Assembly: GCF_039839375.1 (NCBI RefSeq) | Contig: NZ_JBDOQU010000007.1 | Span: 124,001-188,000 of the forward strand | Direction: 5' to 3' | DNA from: JBDOQU01 sp039839375 | Lineage (GTDB): Bacteria; Pseudomonadota; Alphaproteobacteria; DSM-16000; Inquilinaceae | Length of the DNA stretch: 64,000 nt | In this document: positions 36,128 to 46,131 of the stretch, piece after piece | How positions within the stretch are numbered: position 1 is the first letter of the stretch | Layout: every line of letters begins with the position of its first letter | Translations under genes and position numbers: made by a program | Notes under the pieces: generated by a model | The model's input: only the letters and a program-made list of their open reading frames with translations | Databases searched by the model: none | Told to the model about the DNA's origin: nothing

Positions 36128-36769
36128 CTATCGGCTGAGCAACTGTGTCAATTCGGAAGCCCGCGCGCGGACGCCGCCGGGCGCGGCGGGCGCTTCGGAC
36201 AATTGACGGAAGATCTCCAGCGCGGCGTCGCGATCGTCCTGGCGGAGCGCGAGAAGCCCCTGAAGCTCCCGCGCGGTGAAGCGCCACGGGCTGTCGTCGG
36301 CCGCCAGGGCCTCCAGATCGGCCGAGAGGGCGGCGGGATCGCCGGCGTCGATCTCGCTCTGCACCGCGAGCAGCAGGGCCAAATCCCGCCAGGGCTGCGC
36401 GACTCCGTCATCGGTCGCGATCGATCGATAGATGATCGACGCGGCCTCCTGGTCGCCGGCCTCGGCGCGGAAGCCGGCCTCGTAGAAGCGGGCGAGCGTC
36501 CGGTGGGCGCCGCCGGAACCGTCGACCACGGCGGCCATCGCCGCGGCGGCCTCCGCAGGGCCTTGCTCCGCGACCGCCATGGCGGCGGCGATATCGTCCG
36601 TACGGGCGGTGTTCCGGCTGGCGCTGTAGCGTTCCCACGCGACGAACGCGGCGGTCGCCAGGACGATGCCGACGGCCAGCGCGACGATCGCGGTTCCGTA
36701 ATTGGACCAAAGGCTTTTGGCGCGATCTTCCCTCAGCGCCTCATCGACTTCCCGAAACAGGTCGGCCAT
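36128..36769 (-). CDS. YfgM-like TPR membrane protein
   Basis: About 213 residues: a short cytoplasmic start (MADLFREVDEALREDRAKSLW), one membrane helix (about 27-47, AIVALAVGIVLATAAFVAW) and a helical TPR_21/YfgM domain outside. YfgM works with the SecYEG translocon and periplasmic chaperones. ATG at 36769 (AAGGG 5 bases upstream) or GTG at 36775. Ends 9 bases before bamB. Confidence 0.88.
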   Translation of the reverse strand: MADLFREVDEALREDRAKSLWSNYGTAIVALAVGIVLATAAFVAWERYSASRNTARTDDIAAAMAVAEQGPAEAAAAMAAVVDGSGGAHRTLARFYEAGFRAEAGDQEAASIIYRSIATDDGVAQPWRDLALLLAVQSEIDAGDPAALSADLEALAADDSPWRFTARELQGLLALRQDDRDAALEIFRQLSEAPAAPGGVRARASELTQLLSR

Positions 36770-37016
36770 CTTCACCCTTCACATGCCGGCCGGACTCATG
36801 GCCGCCGACGGCTTCTCGTTTCGCGACTTGTTCCCCGCCCTCCGCCGCCGGAGTCGCGGACCCTGCAGCTTGGCGCACTGTTCCTAGACCATCGCAGGAC
36901 CGCTGACAACTGCGCGGCCGGCGGCGCATCATGCGCGCGCCTCTGGACGAGTCGGGATTTTTGGGGAAAATGTCGATAGCAGGCATCGGCCATGCACGAT
37001 GGAGGCCTTTCGGGGC

Positions 37017-37352
37017 ATGACCCATATCGTCCGACTCTCCGATTACCGGCGACGGAAGCCAAAGCGGACCTATTTCAACCGCACCGAACTCTCCCAACTC
37101 CTGTCCCTCTACAGCGACCACGTCTCCCGCGGTGAATGGCGGGACTACGCCATCGACCATGGCGGCGGCATCGCGGTCTTCAGCGTCTTCCGACACGCCC
37201 ACGACAAGCCGCTGTTCGCCATCGTGAAGACCATGAGCCCGCGGGGGCCGGACTTCGCCGTCTTCGACGACAAGCGCAAGCTGCGCCGCGCCTCCAGCCT
37301 GCCGGAAGCGCTGGACGTGTTCGTCCGCAAGCTGACGCTGGTGACAGACTGA
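37017..37352 (+). CDS. DUF2794 family protein
   Basis: About 111 residues beginning MTHIVRLSDYRRRKPKRTYFNRTEL, the conserved N-terminus of DUF2794, a small family common in Alphaproteobacteria with no known function. No membrane segment. The ATG at 37017 has GGAGG 11 bases upstream; an ATG at 36999 would add six residues. Confidence 0.85.
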   Translation: MTHIVRLSDYRRRKPKRTYFNRTELSQLLSLYSDHVSRGEWRDYAIDHGGGIAVFSVFRHAHDKPLFAIVKTMSPRGPDFAVFDDKRKLRRASSLPEALDVFVRKLTLVTD

Positions 37353-37441
37353 CGCCGCATCCGGGGATGTGACGCGCCGCACATCGTGGAAGCGCCGCAC
37401 GGGCCATGCTGCTTCCCGTCAACGAACGGGAGACCACGAAA

Positions 37442-37627
37442 ATGCTGAGCCCGATCCAAGTCGCCAGAATCGCCCGCGCCCTGTGGGCCCGGCTGGGCGA
37501 GACCGCCGTCGCCGCCGCGATGCTGAAGGCGCAGATGGCCGGCATGCGCGGTGACCTGATCCGCCAGGGGAACTGGCGGCAGATCGCGCAGGCCCTGTCC
37601 GGCCGGATGGACGTCCAGGCGGCGTAA
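37442..37627 (+). CDS. Small hypothetical protein, 61 residues
   Basis: Helical, basic, begins MLSPIQVARIARALWARLGE and includes MAGMRGDLIRQGNWRQIAQAL. ATG at 37442 has GGGAG about 9 bases upstream; a start at 37406 is possible. The frame has normal third-base GC bias for this genome. No family or function recognised. Confidence 0.5.
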   Translation: MLSPIQVARIARALWARLGETAVAAAMLKAQMAGMRGDLIRQGNWRQIAQALSGRMDVQAA

Positions 37628-37686
37628 GGGCCGCCACGCTAAAGAATCTTGACCGGCGGCGCGATCGGCCCTCCATTCTCAGGCCC

Positions 37687-37854
37687 ATGACGATCACGCA
37701 GGGCCTCGCGCTCGCCTTCCTGGCATATCTGCTGCTGCTTGGACGTTCCGCCTGGAAACAGGGGGAACTGCCCCAATATTTCCGCAGCCTGAGCATCGTC
37801 GCGCTGCTGGTCGGCCTGCTGGCGGGCGCGGTCTGGTTCTATCTCTGGATCTAG
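37687..37854 (+). CDS. Small two-helix membrane protein, 55 residues
   Basis: Reading from the ATG at 37687 to a TAG at 37854 gives a 55-residue protein with two hydrophobic stretches (LALAFLAYLLLLG and SIVALLVGLLAGAVWFYLW) separated by a charged turn. It ends 8 bases before the hydroxypyruvate isomerase gene, so it may share its transcript. Function unknown. The upstream ribosome site is weak. Confidence 0.5.
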   Translation: MTITQGLALAFLAYLLLLGRSAWKQGELPQYFRSLSIVALLVGLLAGAVWFYLWI

Positions 37855-37862
37855 GGCTGCTG

Positions 37863-38642
37863 ATGCCGAAATTCGCCGCCAATCTCAGCCTCCTCTTCAC
37901 CGAGCGGTCCTTCCTGGAGCGGTTCGCGGCGGCGGCACGGGCCGGGTTCCGCGCGGTGGAGTTCCAGTTCCCCTACGACCATGACAAGGATGCGGTGGCC
38001 GAGACGTTAAGCGCCAGCGGACTGGTCGCGGTGCTGCACAATCTGCCGCCGGGCGACTGGAGCACCGGGGAGCGCGGGATCGCCTGCCATCCGGATCGGA
38101 CGGGGGAGTTCCAGGACGGGGTGGGCAAGGCGATCGGCTATGCCCGCGCGCTCGGCTGCCAACAGCTCAACTGCCTTGTCGGGCTGACGCGCGGCCTCGC
38201 GGAACAGGCCCACCAGACGCTGGTGGACAACCTGACCTTCGCGGCGACGGCGCTGGAGAGGGAAGGAATCCGGCTGCTGATCGAGCCGATCAACGACCGC
38301 GACATGCCGGGCTTCCACCTCACCCGCATCGCCCAGGCCTCGGAGATCATCGATGCGGTGGGGTCAGGCAATCTCCTGATCCAGTTCGACGCCTACCATG
38401 TCACGGCGATGGGAGACGATCCGGTCCGGACGATGGAGGCCCATCTGCCCCGCATCGGCCATGTCCAGATCGCCGATCATCCCGGCCGGCACGAGCCCGG
38501 CACCGGAGAGATCGATTTCCGGCAACTGTTCGAGCGACTGGATCGGTTGGGCTATCGGGGCTGGGTCGGCTGCGAATACAATCCCGCAGGCGTGACCGAA
38601 GACGGGCTGGGTTGGCTGGAGATCGAAGCCCGCCGGCCTTGA
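37863..38642 (+). CDS. hyi: Hydroxypyruvate isomerase-like TIM barrel
   Basis: 259-residue AP-endonuclease-2-fold TIM barrel of the Hyi/OtnI family, which isomerises hydroxypyruvate to tartronate semialdehyde (EC 5.3.1.22) or 2-oxo-tetronate. Motifs: NLSLLFTERSFLERF at the start, VEFQFPYD, LLIEPINDRDMPGF and QFDAYH, QIADHPGRHEPGTGEID with metal-binding acids and His. No glyoxylate carboligase or tartronate reductase gene is nearby, so the pathway is unclear. Confidence 0.9.
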   Translation: MPKFAANLSLLFTERSFLERFAAAARAGFRAVEFQFPYDHDKDAVAETLSASGLVAVLHNLPPGDWSTGERGIACHPDRTGEFQDGVGKAIGYARALGCQQLNCLVGLTRGLAEQAHQTLVDNLTFAATALEREGIRLLIEPINDRDMPGFHLTRIAQASEIIDAVGSGNLLIQFDAYHVTAMGDDPVRTMEAHLPRIGHVQIADHPGRHEPGTGEIDFRQLFERLDRLGYRGWVGCEYNPAGVTEDGLGWLEIEARRP

Positions 38643-38704
38643 CATCGGCGGCCCGTTCGGCAAAAAGCCCCCTCCGCTCTCACCCCCCAGAAGGAAGACC
38701 GGCG

Positions 38705-39217
38705 ATGCGCCTCTTCTTCTTCGGCAGTCTGTTGGACCGGGACCTCTTCGCGATCGCGGTGGGGCGGCCCATGGACTCGTTCGATATCCAGCCCGGCTGC
38801 CTGCTGGGCCATCATCGCCGCAAGGTGGCAGGAGAGACCTATCCGATCCTCGTCCCCCATCCCGACGGCAGGGTGGACGGCATCCTGGTCGACGGGCTGA
38901 CGGCGACTGAGATCGACCGGCTGGGCTATTTCGAGGGCGGGGAATATGTCCTGACCCCGCTGCCGATCGTCGACCACAAGGGCGACCGTGTCGACGCGCA
39001 CGCCTATGTCTCGACCGGCATCCTGGAGGATGTCGGCGATGCCTGGCGGCTGGAGGCCTGGCAGGCGACGGCCAAGGAGCGCGCGCTGGTGGAGACGGAG
39101 ATCGTCATGGCGCTCCACGGCATCATCACGACCGCCGAGATGGACGAACTGTGGCCCGACCTCAAGCGGGAAGCCGACCGCCGGCTTGCCGAGCGGTACC
39201 GGCGGTCGGCCGGCTGA
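38705..39217 (+). CDS. Gamma-glutamylcyclotransferase-like (AIG2) protein
   Basis: 170 residues beginning MRLFFFGSLLDRDLF, which carries the FxFGSLxD substrate loop of the GGCT/AIG2 fold; a conserved acid (FEGGEYV) follows near residue 80. Such enzymes release 5-oxoproline from gamma-glutamyl compounds, but many members have unproven substrates. ATG at 38705 with AAGGAAG 8 bases upstream; the frame is open further upstream without similarity. Confidence 0.85.
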   Translation: MRLFFFGSLLDRDLFAIAVGRPMDSFDIQPGCLLGHHRRKVAGETYPILVPHPDGRVDGILVDGLTATEIDRLGYFEGGEYVLTPLPIVDHKGDRVDAHAYVSTGILEDVGDAWRLEAWQATAKERALVETEIVMALHGIITTAEMDELWPDLKREADRRLAERYRRSAG

Positions 39218-39224
39218 CCCGCCT

Positions 39225-40400
39225 TCAGGCGGTTTCCTTGTAGAGCTCCCGGCCGATCAGCATCCGCCGGATTTCCGACGTGCCTGCGCCGATCTCATAG
39301 AGCTTCGCGTCGCGGAGCAGCCGGCCGGTCGGGTATTCGTTGATATAGCCGTTGCCGCCCAGGCACTGAATCGCCTCCAGCGCCATCCAGGTCGCCTTCT
39401 CCGCAGCGTAGAGGATTGCCCCGGCGGCGTCCTTCCGCGTCACCTCATGACGGTCGCAGGCGCGGCCGACGGCGTAGACGTACGCCTTGCAGGCGTTCAT
39501 CGTCACATACATGTCCGCCAGCTTACCCTGCATGAGCTGGAATTCGCCGATCGGCTGGCCGAACTGCTTGCGTTCGTGGAGGTAGGGCACGACGACATCC
39601 ATGCAGGCCTGCATGATGCCGAGGGGACCGGCCGCCAGCACGGCGCGTTCGTAGTCCAGCCCGCTCATCAGCACACGGACGCCGCCGCCGATTTGGCCCA
39701 GAACGTTCTCCTCCGGCACCTCGCAATCCTGGAAGACCAGTTCGCAGGTGTTCGAACCGCGCATGCCCAGCTTGTCCAGCTTCTGCGCGGTGGAGAAGCC
39801 CTTCATCCCCTTCTCCACCAGGAAGGCGGTGATGCCTTTCGGGCCGGCGGCGGGATCGGTCTTGGCGTAGACGACCAGCGTGTCGGCGTCCGGCCCGTTG
39901 GTGATCCACATCTTGTTGCCGTTGAGGATGTAGCGGTCGCCCTTCTTCTCCGCCCTCGTACGCATCGAGACAACGTCGGACCCCGCCCCTGGCTCCGACA
40001 TGGCGAGCGCGCCGACATGTTCGCCGGAGACCAGCTTCGGCAGGTAGCGGCGCTTCTGCTCCTCGTTTCCGTTCAGCCGGACCTGGTTGACGCAGAGGTT
40101 CGAATGCGCGCCGTAGGAGAGGCCGACGGAGGCCGAGGCCCGGCTGATCTCCTCCATCGCGACCATGTGTTCCAGATAGCCCATGCCGGCGCCGCCATAT
40201 TCCTCATCGACGGTGACGCCGAGCACGCCCAGATCGCCCATCTTGCGCCAAAGGTCCTCGGGGAACTGGTTGGTGGCGTCGATCTCCCCGGCGCGGGGCG
40301 CAATCTCGTCCGCCGCGAAGGTCGCCACGCTGCCGCGCAGCATGTCGGCCGTCTCGCCGAGGTCGAAATTCATCGACGGCAGGGCGTTGGGAATGGTCAT
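39225..40400 (-). CDS. ivd: Isovaleryl-CoA dehydrogenase
   Basis: Acyl-CoA dehydrogenase of 391 residues converting isovaleryl-CoA to 3-methylcrotonyl-CoA in leucine breakdown, passing electrons via FAD to ETF. The catalytic Glu typical of IVD and not of other family members is in [19 protein letters not shown] (near 247). FAD/substrate motifs [29 protein letters not shown] and [15 protein letters not shown] are present. The other leucine-pathway genes are not in the window. Confidence 0.94.
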   Translation of the reverse strand: MTIPNALPSMNFDLGETADMLRGSVATFAADEIAPRAGEIDATNQFPEDLWRKMGDLGVLGVTVDEEYGGAGMGYLEHMVAMEEISRASASVGLSYGAHSNLCVNQVRLNGNEEQKRRYLPKLVSGEHVGALAMSEPGAGSDVVSMRTRAEKKGDRYILNGNKMWITNGPDADTLVVYAKTDPAAGPKGITAFLVEKGMKGFSTAQKLDKLGMRGSNTCELVFQDCEVPEENVLGQIGGGVRVLMSGLDYERAVLAAGPLGIMQACMDVVVPYLHERKQFGQPIGEFQLMQGKLADMYVTMNACKAYVYAVGRACDRHEVTRKDAAGAILYAAEKATWMALEAIQCLGGNGYINEYPTGRLLRDAKLYEIGAGTSEIRRMLIGRELYKETA

Positions 40401-40442
40401 GGGCGTATCCTCCGGGAACGGATCGTTATTGCCTGAACTTAC

Positions 40443-40901
40443 TCAGCCGGCCGGCAGATCGTCGCGGCCGGCAAGCTGGATGCAGGTCTGCTGCATCCGG
40501 GCGCACAGCTTCTCCGCGCCGTCCCTGGACGCGAAGACATCGATCTCGCAGACCGTCAGCGTGCGTCCCGGCTTCAGCACGCGGCCGACGGCGCGCAGCC
40601 GGTCGCCAGCGGCGGGGCTCATCAAATTGATCTTGAACTCCACCGCCAGCACCGCCGATTCCGCCGCGAACAGGCTGTAGGCCGCGTAGCCGCCGGCCGT
40701 ATCGGCGATGGTGGAAACCATCCCGGCATGGAAGAAGCCGTGCTGCTGGCAGAGGTCGCGACGGTAGGGAAGCTCGATCTCCACATGCCCCGGCCGCACG
40801 ACGGTCAGGTCCGCGCCGATCAGCGCCATCACCGGCATACGGGCGTAGGAAGCGCGGACGCGGGCCTCGAAATCCTCGTCGGCCGGCTGGAAACCGTTCA
40901 T
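40443..40901 (-). CDS. PaaI-family thioesterase
   Basis: Hotdog-fold thioesterase of about 152 residues, with QQHGFFHAGMVSTIADTAGGYAA, where the HGG-like loop and Asp form the active site. Probably hydrolyses a small acyl-CoA, perhaps linked to neighbouring isovaleryl-CoA dehydrogenase. ATG at 40901 overlaps the mgtE stop (ATGA); an ATG at 40913 is also possible. Confidence 0.88.
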   Translation of the reverse strand: MNGFQPADEDFEARVRASYARMPVMALIGADLTVVRPGHVEIELPYRRDLCQQHGFFHAGMVSTIADTAGGYAAYSLFAAESAVLAVEFKINLMSPAAGDRLRAVGRVLKPGRTLTVCEIDVFASRDGAEKLCARMQQTCIQLAGRDDLPAG

Positions 40902-42310
40902 ATCAGCACCCATGCGGCCAGCCCCAGGAAAGCGAAGAAGCCGACCACGTCCGTGACGGTGGTGAGGAAGACGCCGGACGCCACGGCCGGATCGATCCGG
41001 AAGCGGTCGAGCGCCAGCGGGATCAGCGTCCCCGACAGGGCCGCGATCACAAGATTGATGATCATCGCCGCGCCGATAACCAGCGCCAGCGTCGGGTCGC
41101 CGAACCAGACAGCGGTGATGCCGCCGGCGATGATCGCGAAGGCCAGCCCGTTGATCGACCCGACCAGCAATTCCTTGCCGATCACCCGCCGGGCGTTGGA
41201 GGCCGAAAGCTCCTTCATCGCCAGTGCGCGCACGGCGACGGTCAGCGTCTGGGTTCCGGCGTTGCCGCCCATCGAGGCGACGATCGGCATCAGCACCGCC
41301 AGCGCCACGATCTGTTCGATCGTGCCTTCGAAGATCGCGATCACGCCGGAAGCCAGGATGGCGGTCAGCAGGTTGAGCCCGAGCCAGGAGAAGCGGGAGC
41401 GCGAGGTGTCCAGCACGGCGCTGTAGAAATCATCCTCCGCGACACCGCCCAGCTTAAGCAGATCGTCCTCCGCCTCCTCGTCGATCACGTCGACCACGTC
41501 GTCGACGGTGACGACGCCGATCAGCCGACCGGAATCGTCGACCACCGGAGCGGAGACCAGGCCGTACTGGCGGAACATGTAGGCGACTTCCTCCTGGTCC
41601 GTGGTCGCGGCGATCGGCCGGACCTCGTCCTGGACCAGATCGGCGATCTTGACCGACCGTTTGGACCGCAGCACGCGCGACAGCGGCACGGCGCCCGTCG
41701 GCCGGTGCATCGGATCGACGGAGAAGATCAGGAAGAAATCGTCGGGCAGATCCTCCGCGGCGCGGAGATAATCGATGGTCCGGCCCACCGTCCAGAACAT
41801 CGGCACCGCGATATACTCGCGCTGCATCAGGCGGCCGGCGGAATATTCCGGGAAGGTCAGCCCTTCCTCCACCAGCAGCCGCCGGCGGACCGGGAGGGCG
41901 GCCAGGATCTCCTCCCGCTCTTCCTCCTCCAGACCCTCGATGAGGGTCAGCGCATCGTCGGAATCCAGCTCCGCCAGGGCGGCCGCGATCTCGCCCGGCG
42001 TCAGCAGCTCGAAGACCTGGCTGCGGATCTCCTCGTCGAGATGGGTCAGCACCTCGGCGTCGAGCTTCAGCGTCGGCTTGATGATCCCGACGATTGTCGC
42101 CCGGTCTTCCGGATGAAGATGTTCCAGCAGATCGGCGAGGTCGGCGGAATGGAGGACCGCCAGTTCCCTCTCCACCTCGTCGATCGCCCCTTCGTCGAGC
42201 GATTGGGTGATGCGCTCGATGAATGCGTCGTCGATCACCGGCGTGGCGTCGGTCGTCTCCTCGAGCCGTTCCCGCTCTCGGATATCGTCGTCCGGCGCCC
42301 TGTCCGTCAA
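40898..42310 (-). CDS. mgtE: Magnesium transporter MgtE
   Basis: 470-residue Mg2+ channel: N-terminal helical domain (25-140), two CBS domains (about 145-270) that sense cytosolic Mg2+, a plug helix, then five membrane helices (about 300-470) with the conserved VASMGGNAGTQTLTV pore motif. Starts by ATGA overlap with the malic enzyme gene and ends by ATGA overlap with the thioesterase, so the three are coupled. Confidence 0.94.
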   Translation of the reverse strand: MTDRAPDDDIRERERLEETTDATPVIDDAFIERITQSLDEGAIDEVERELAVLHSADLADLLEHLHPEDRATIVGIIKPTLKLDAEVLTHLDEEIRSQVFELLTPGEIAAALAELDSDDALTLIEGLEEEEREEILAALPVRRRLLVEEGLTFPEYSAGRLMQREYIAVPMFWTVGRTIDYLRAAEDLPDDFFLIFSVDPMHRPTGAVPLSRVLRSKRSVKIADLVQDEVRPIAATTDQEEVAYMFRQYGLVSAPVVDDSGRLIGVVTVDDVVDVIDEEAEDDLLKLGGVAEDDFYSAVLDTSRSRFSWLGLNLLTAILASGVIAIFEGTIEQIVALAVLMPIVASMGGNAGTQTLTVAVRALAMKELSASNARRVIGKELLVGSINGLAFAIIAGGITAVWFGDPTLALVIGAAMIINLVIAALSGTLIPLALDRFRIDPAVASGVFLTTVTDVVGFFAFLGLAAWVLI

Positions 42311-44643
42311 ATGGCGGCCTCCTCACCGGGGATGTAGCCGTGATGGTGACGATCGCCGTTGTCGCCTCTGGTTTCCGCGATCTGCGCATCGACGGTGGCC
42401 ACCGCTGTCATGTTGACGATACCGCGCACCGTGACCGAGGGCGTCAGGATATGGGCCGGCTGGGCGGCGCCCATAAGGATCGGGCCGATGGAGATCGCCC
42501 CGCCCAGCACCTTGACCATGTTGAAGGAGATGTTGGCCGCGTCCAGGTTCGGCAGGACCAGCAGGTTGGCCTGCCCCTTCAGGCGCGAGTCGGGGAAGAT
42601 GCGCGACCGGATTTCTTCCGACAGGGCCGAATCGGCGTGCATTTCGCCGTCGATCTCAAGCTCCGGCGACCGTTCCCGGACGAGATCCAGGGCCCGGCGC
42701 ATCTTCACGGCCGACGGATCCTGCATCGTGCCGAAATTGGAGTGGCTGAGCAGCGCCGCCTTCGGCTCCATGCCGAAACGCCGCATCTCCTCCGCCGCCA
42801 GCGCCGTGATGTCCGCCACCTGTTCGGCCGTCGGGTCGGGCACGACGTAGGTGTCGGCCATGCAGAAGGTGCCGTTGTTGAGGATCAGCACGCTCATCGC
42901 CGCCGGCGTCCGCACGCCAGGACGCAGGCCGATGATGTTCATGACATGGCGCAGATGGTCGCGATAGATGCCCACCGTACCGCAGATCAGGCTGTCGGCC
43001 TCCTTCTTGTGGACCATCAGGGCGGCAATGACGGTGGTGTTGGTGCGGACCACCGTCCGCGCCCGGTCCGGGCTGATGCCGCGCCGCGCCATCAGATCGT
43101 GATAGGTCGACCAATAGTCGTTGTAGCGCGGGTCGCTCTGCGGATCGCAAAGCTCCACATCCCGGTCGAGCCGGAGGCGCAGGCCCAGATTCTCGATCCG
43201 CCGCTGCACAACCTCCCGCCGCCCGATGAGGATCGGACGGGCCAGCCCGTCATCGAGCGCGATCTGGACCGCGCGCAGCACCCGCTCCTCCTCGCCCTCG
43301 GCATAGACGATGCGCTTGGGGTCCTCCTTCGCGCCGGAGAAGACGGGGCGCATGACCAGCCCGGAGCGGAAGACGAACTGCTCCAGCTTCTGCCGGTAGG
43401 CCTGGAAATCCTCGATCGGGCGCGTGGCGACGCCGGATTCCATCGCCGCCCTGGCGACGGCGGGCGCGATCTCCACGATCAGGCGCGGATCGAACGGCTT
43501 GGGGATCAGATAATCCGCGCCGAAGCACAGCTCCTGGTCGCCATAGGCCGTCGCGACGATGTCCGATCCCTCCTGGAGCGCCAGGTCGGCCAGCGCCTTC
43601 ACGCAGGCGATCTTCATCGCCTCGTTGATCGCCGTCGCGCCGACATCCAGGGCGCCCCTGAAGATGAAGGGGAAGCAGAGGACGTTGTTGACCTGGTTGG
43701 GGAAGTCCGACCGGCCGGTGGCGATCACCGCGTCCGGCCGCACGGCCTTCGCCTCGTCGGGCATGATCTCCGGCACCGGGTTGGCCAGCGCCATGATGAT
43801 CGGCCGGTCGGCCATCTGGGCCACCATCTCCGGCTTCAGCACCTTGGGTGCGGAGAGGCCGAGGAAGATATCCGCGCCCGCAATCACGTCCGCAAGCGTG
43901 CGGCCGTCCGTCTCCTTCGCGTAGCGTTCCTTGCGCGGGTCCATCAGCTCCGTCCGGCCCTTCCAGACGACGCCGGCAATGTCGGTGACGGTGATGTTCT
44001 CCACCGGCATGCCCATGTCGACCAGCAGGTCGAGGCAGGCGATCGCCGCCGCGCCGGCGCCGGAGGTCACCAGCTTAACCTCCTCCAGCTTCTTGCCGAC
44101 GACGCGCAGCCCGTTGGTGATGGCCGCCGCGACGATGATCGCCGTGCCGTGTTGGTCGTCATGGAAGACCGGGATTTTCATCTTCTCCCGCAGCCGGCCT
44201 TCGACCTCGAAGCATTCCGGCGCCTTGATGTCCTCAAGGTTGATGCCGCCGAAGGTCGGCTCCAGCGCCGCGATGATGTCGATCAGCTTCTTGGGATCGT
44301 TCTCGTCGATCTCGATGTCGAAGACGTCGATGCCGGCGAATTTCTTGAAGAGGACGCCCTTGCCCTCCATCACCGGCTTGGAGGCGAGCGGTCCGATCGA
44401 TCCGAGGCCCAGCACCGCCGTGCCGTTGGTGATGACGGCGACAAGGTTGCCGCGCGAGGTCATCTCGCTGGCCGCCAGCGGGTCCTCCACGATCGCCTCG
44501 CAGGCCGCCGCTACCCCGGGGGAGTAGGCCAGCGCCAGGTCCCGCTGGGTGGTCAGCGGCTTGGTCGGCGTGACCGATATCTTGCCGGGCGTCGGAAGGC
44601 GGTGATAATCCAGCGCGGCGTCACGAAGGTCTTTGGCGGCCAA
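42307..44643 (-). CDS. maeB: NADP-dependent malic enzyme (MaeB type)
   Basis: Decarboxylates malate to pyruvate and makes NADPH. Long form: catalytic malic enzyme and NAD(P)-binding domains (about 1-430) followed by a phosphotransacetylase-like domain (about 440-778) that usually lacks transacetylase activity and is regulatory. Motifs: [32 protein letters not shown] (split here as [12 protein letters not shown] and [10 protein letters not shown]). I prefer the TTG at 44643 with GGGAGAGAG just before it, giving [20 protein letters not shown]; an ATG at 44697 adds 18 residues over what may be promoter sequence. Confidence 0.92.
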   Translation of the reverse strand: MAAKDLRDAALDYHRLPTPGKISVTPTKPLTTQRDLALAYSPGVAAACEAIVEDPLAASEMTSRGNLVAVITNGTAVLGLGSIGPLASKPVMEGKGVLFKKFAGIDVFDIEIDENDPKKLIDIIAALEPTFGGINLEDIKAPECFEVEGRLREKMKIPVFHDDQHGTAIIVAAAITNGLRVVGKKLEEVKLVTSGAGAAAIACLDLLVDMGMPVENITVTDIAGVVWKGRTELMDPRKERYAKETDGRTLADVIAGADIFLGLSAPKVLKPEMVAQMADRPIIMALANPVPEIMPDEAKAVRPDAVIATGRSDFPNQVNNVLCFPFIFRGALDVGATAINEAMKIACVKALADLALQEGSDIVATAYGDQELCFGADYLIPKPFDPRLIVEIAPAVARAAMESGVATRPIEDFQAYRQKLEQFVFRSGLVMRPVFSGAKEDPKRIVYAEGEEERVLRAVQIALDDGLARPILIGRREVVQRRIENLGLRLRLDRDVELCDPQSDPRYNDYWSTYHDLMARRGISPDRARTVVRTNTTVIAALMVHKKEADSLICGTVGIYRDHLRHVMNIIGLRPGVRTPAAMSVLILNNGTFCMADTYVVPDPTAEQVADITALAAEEMRRFGMEPKAALLSHSNFGTMQDPSAVKMRRALDLVRERSPELEIDGEMHADSALSEEIRSRIFPDSRLKGQANLLVLPNLDAANISFNMVKVLGGAISIGPILMGAAQPAHILTPSVTVRGIVNMTAVATVDAQIAETRGDNGDRHHHGYIPGEEAAI

Positions 44644-44697
44644 GGCTCTCTCCCGGAAAACGGCATCGCCGATCCTTATAGGGTGCCGCTCAAACAT

Positions 44698-44836
44698 AAA
44701 AAAGCCCGGGCATGAACCAACCCCCTCACCCTCCCGCCCGCTTCGCGGTCGGGTCCCTCCCTCTCCCCTGAGGGGCGAGGGTAAAAGGTAGCCCTCTCCC
44801 CGGCGGGGAGAGGGTTGGGTGAGGGGCTTTTTCTGG
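44698..44836. repeat. Intergenic palindromic repeat, possibly bidirectional terminator
   Basis: A nested inverted repeat: outer arms run from AAAAAAGCCC to GGGCTTTTT, then CCCCTCACCC pairs with GGGTGAGGGG, and an inner stem CCCTCTCCCC / GGGGAGAGGG occupies 44792-44814. The same CCCTCACCC-CCCTCTCCC module recurs at 49630-49676. T-runs at both ends would let it stop transcription from either side. It resembles dispersed intergenic repeats of Alphaproteobacteria. Confidence 0.7.
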
Positions 44837-44958
44837 GAACCTCGGTTCCGGACGGGCGTTGGGGAAACCAGGGAATGTCGGCGGGTTCATCCCTGCGCCC
44901 GTAGGTGGCCCCGGCGAGGCCGCCTGACCGGAGATGGCGGCCTCGCCTTTCTTCCGGG

Positions 44959-46131
44959 TCAGATCGCTTCCCAGGGTCCCAGCAGCCGATAGGTTTCCAC
45001 CGCACCGGCCTTGCCCTTGAGGACCACGGGGCCCATCGCGATTCCGGAGAAGCCGCCGCGCAGCCGCATCCAGGCAGCCTCGCCGACCAGGATCTTCACC
45101 GGCGCCCGGGGTTCGGCCTTGTCGACGAAGGTCTTGGCGAAATCGCCGAGACGGGCGGCGGTGTTCACCGTGTCGCCCACGACGGTATATTCCATGCGAT
45201 CCGCGCTGCCGAAGCTGCCGGCCATGACCGGGCCGGACTGGATGCCGATGCTCATGCCGATCGCCGGCAACCCCCGCGCCTCGCCGTCATGATTGAGGGC
45301 CACCAGCTCCCGCCGCATGTCGAGCGCGCATCGGGCGGCGGCGACGGCGTCGGCATCCATCTCCGCCTCCTCCGCACGGAGCGCCGGGGCGCCGAACACC
45401 GCCATCACCGCATCCCCCATGAACTTGTTCACCATGCCCTGATGGCGGCGGACGCAGCGCACCATCGCTTCCATATAGCCGTTCAGCCATTCGATCAGCG
45501 TGTCGGGCGGCAGCGTCTCCGCGATCGAGGTGAAATTGTCGATGTCGCAGAAGAGAATCGTGGCCTGAAGCTGTCGCGGCCTCAGGATAACGCCGCCCGT
45601 CACGCCGGTCTGTCGGACCAGCTCGTCGGCCACGGTGTCGGAGACGTGGCTGGCCAAGAGGCGGGTCAGATGTTCCCGCGCCACCCGTTCCGATTCCCCC
45701 AGCCGCCGCCATTCCGTCTCCAGCCGCACGCGCTCCATCTCGAACTTCCGGCCCAGCCGCTCGATCTGGTCGAGCCGGACGCTGACCGTCGCCAGCAGCA
45801 TGTCGACATCGACGGGCTTGGTCAGATAGTCGTCCGCCCCCAGCCGCTTCCCCGCAACGATGTCGCGGCGATCTGCGAGCGCCGAGAGGAAGATGAACGG
45901 GATCTCCGCCGCGTCGGGATGGTTGAGGCGCAGTTCGGTCAGCACGTCATAGCCGCTCATCACCGGCATGTTGACGTCGCAGAGGATGAGATCCGGGCGA
46001 TCGGACAGAATAGAGGCCAACCCGTCGCGGCCGTTGCCCGCCTCCAGCACGGCGTATCCGGCGTCCGCCAGCTCCGCCGCGATCATCCGGCGCAGGGCGG
46101 GCTCGTCCTCGATGAACAGGATCGTCGCCAT
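44959..46131 (-). CDS. Response regulator-adenylate cyclase fusion
   Basis: About 390 residues. A receiver domain (1-120) has phosphoacceptor Asp in LILCDVNMPVMSGYD and Lys in LTKPVD; a coiled coil follows (about 125-170), then a class III nucleotide cyclase (about 190-370) with both metal Asp (FCDIDNFTS, FMGDAVMAVFG), the adenine-selecting Lys in MVNKFMGD, and the transition-state Asn/Arg in VNTAARL. All key residues are present, so active cAMP synthesis controlled by phosphorylation is likely. ATG overlaps the histidine kinase stop (TGATG). Confidence 0.93.
   Translation of the reverse strand: MATILFIEDEPALRRMIAAELADAGYAVLEAGNGRDGLASILSDRPDLILCDVNMPVMSGYDVLTELRLNHPDAAEIPFIFLSALADRRDIVAGKRLGADDYLTKPVDVDMLLATVSVRLDQIERLGRKFEMERVRLETEWRRLGESERVAREHLTRLLASHVSDTVADELVRQTGVTGGVILRPRQLQATILFCDIDNFTSIAETLPPDTLIEWLNGYMEAMVRCVRRHQGMVNKFMGDAVMAVFGAPALRAEEAEMDADAVAAARCALDMRRELVALNHDGEARGLPAIGMSIGIQSGPVMAGSFGSADRMEYTVVGDTVNTAARLGDFAKTFVDKAEPRAPVKILVGEAAWMRLRGGFSGIAMGPVVLKGKAGAVETYRLLGPWEAI

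Noticed and set aside
42223..44715. 830-codon plus-strand frame
   Set aside because: Antisense to malic enzyme; Arg/His/Asp-rich with no domain.
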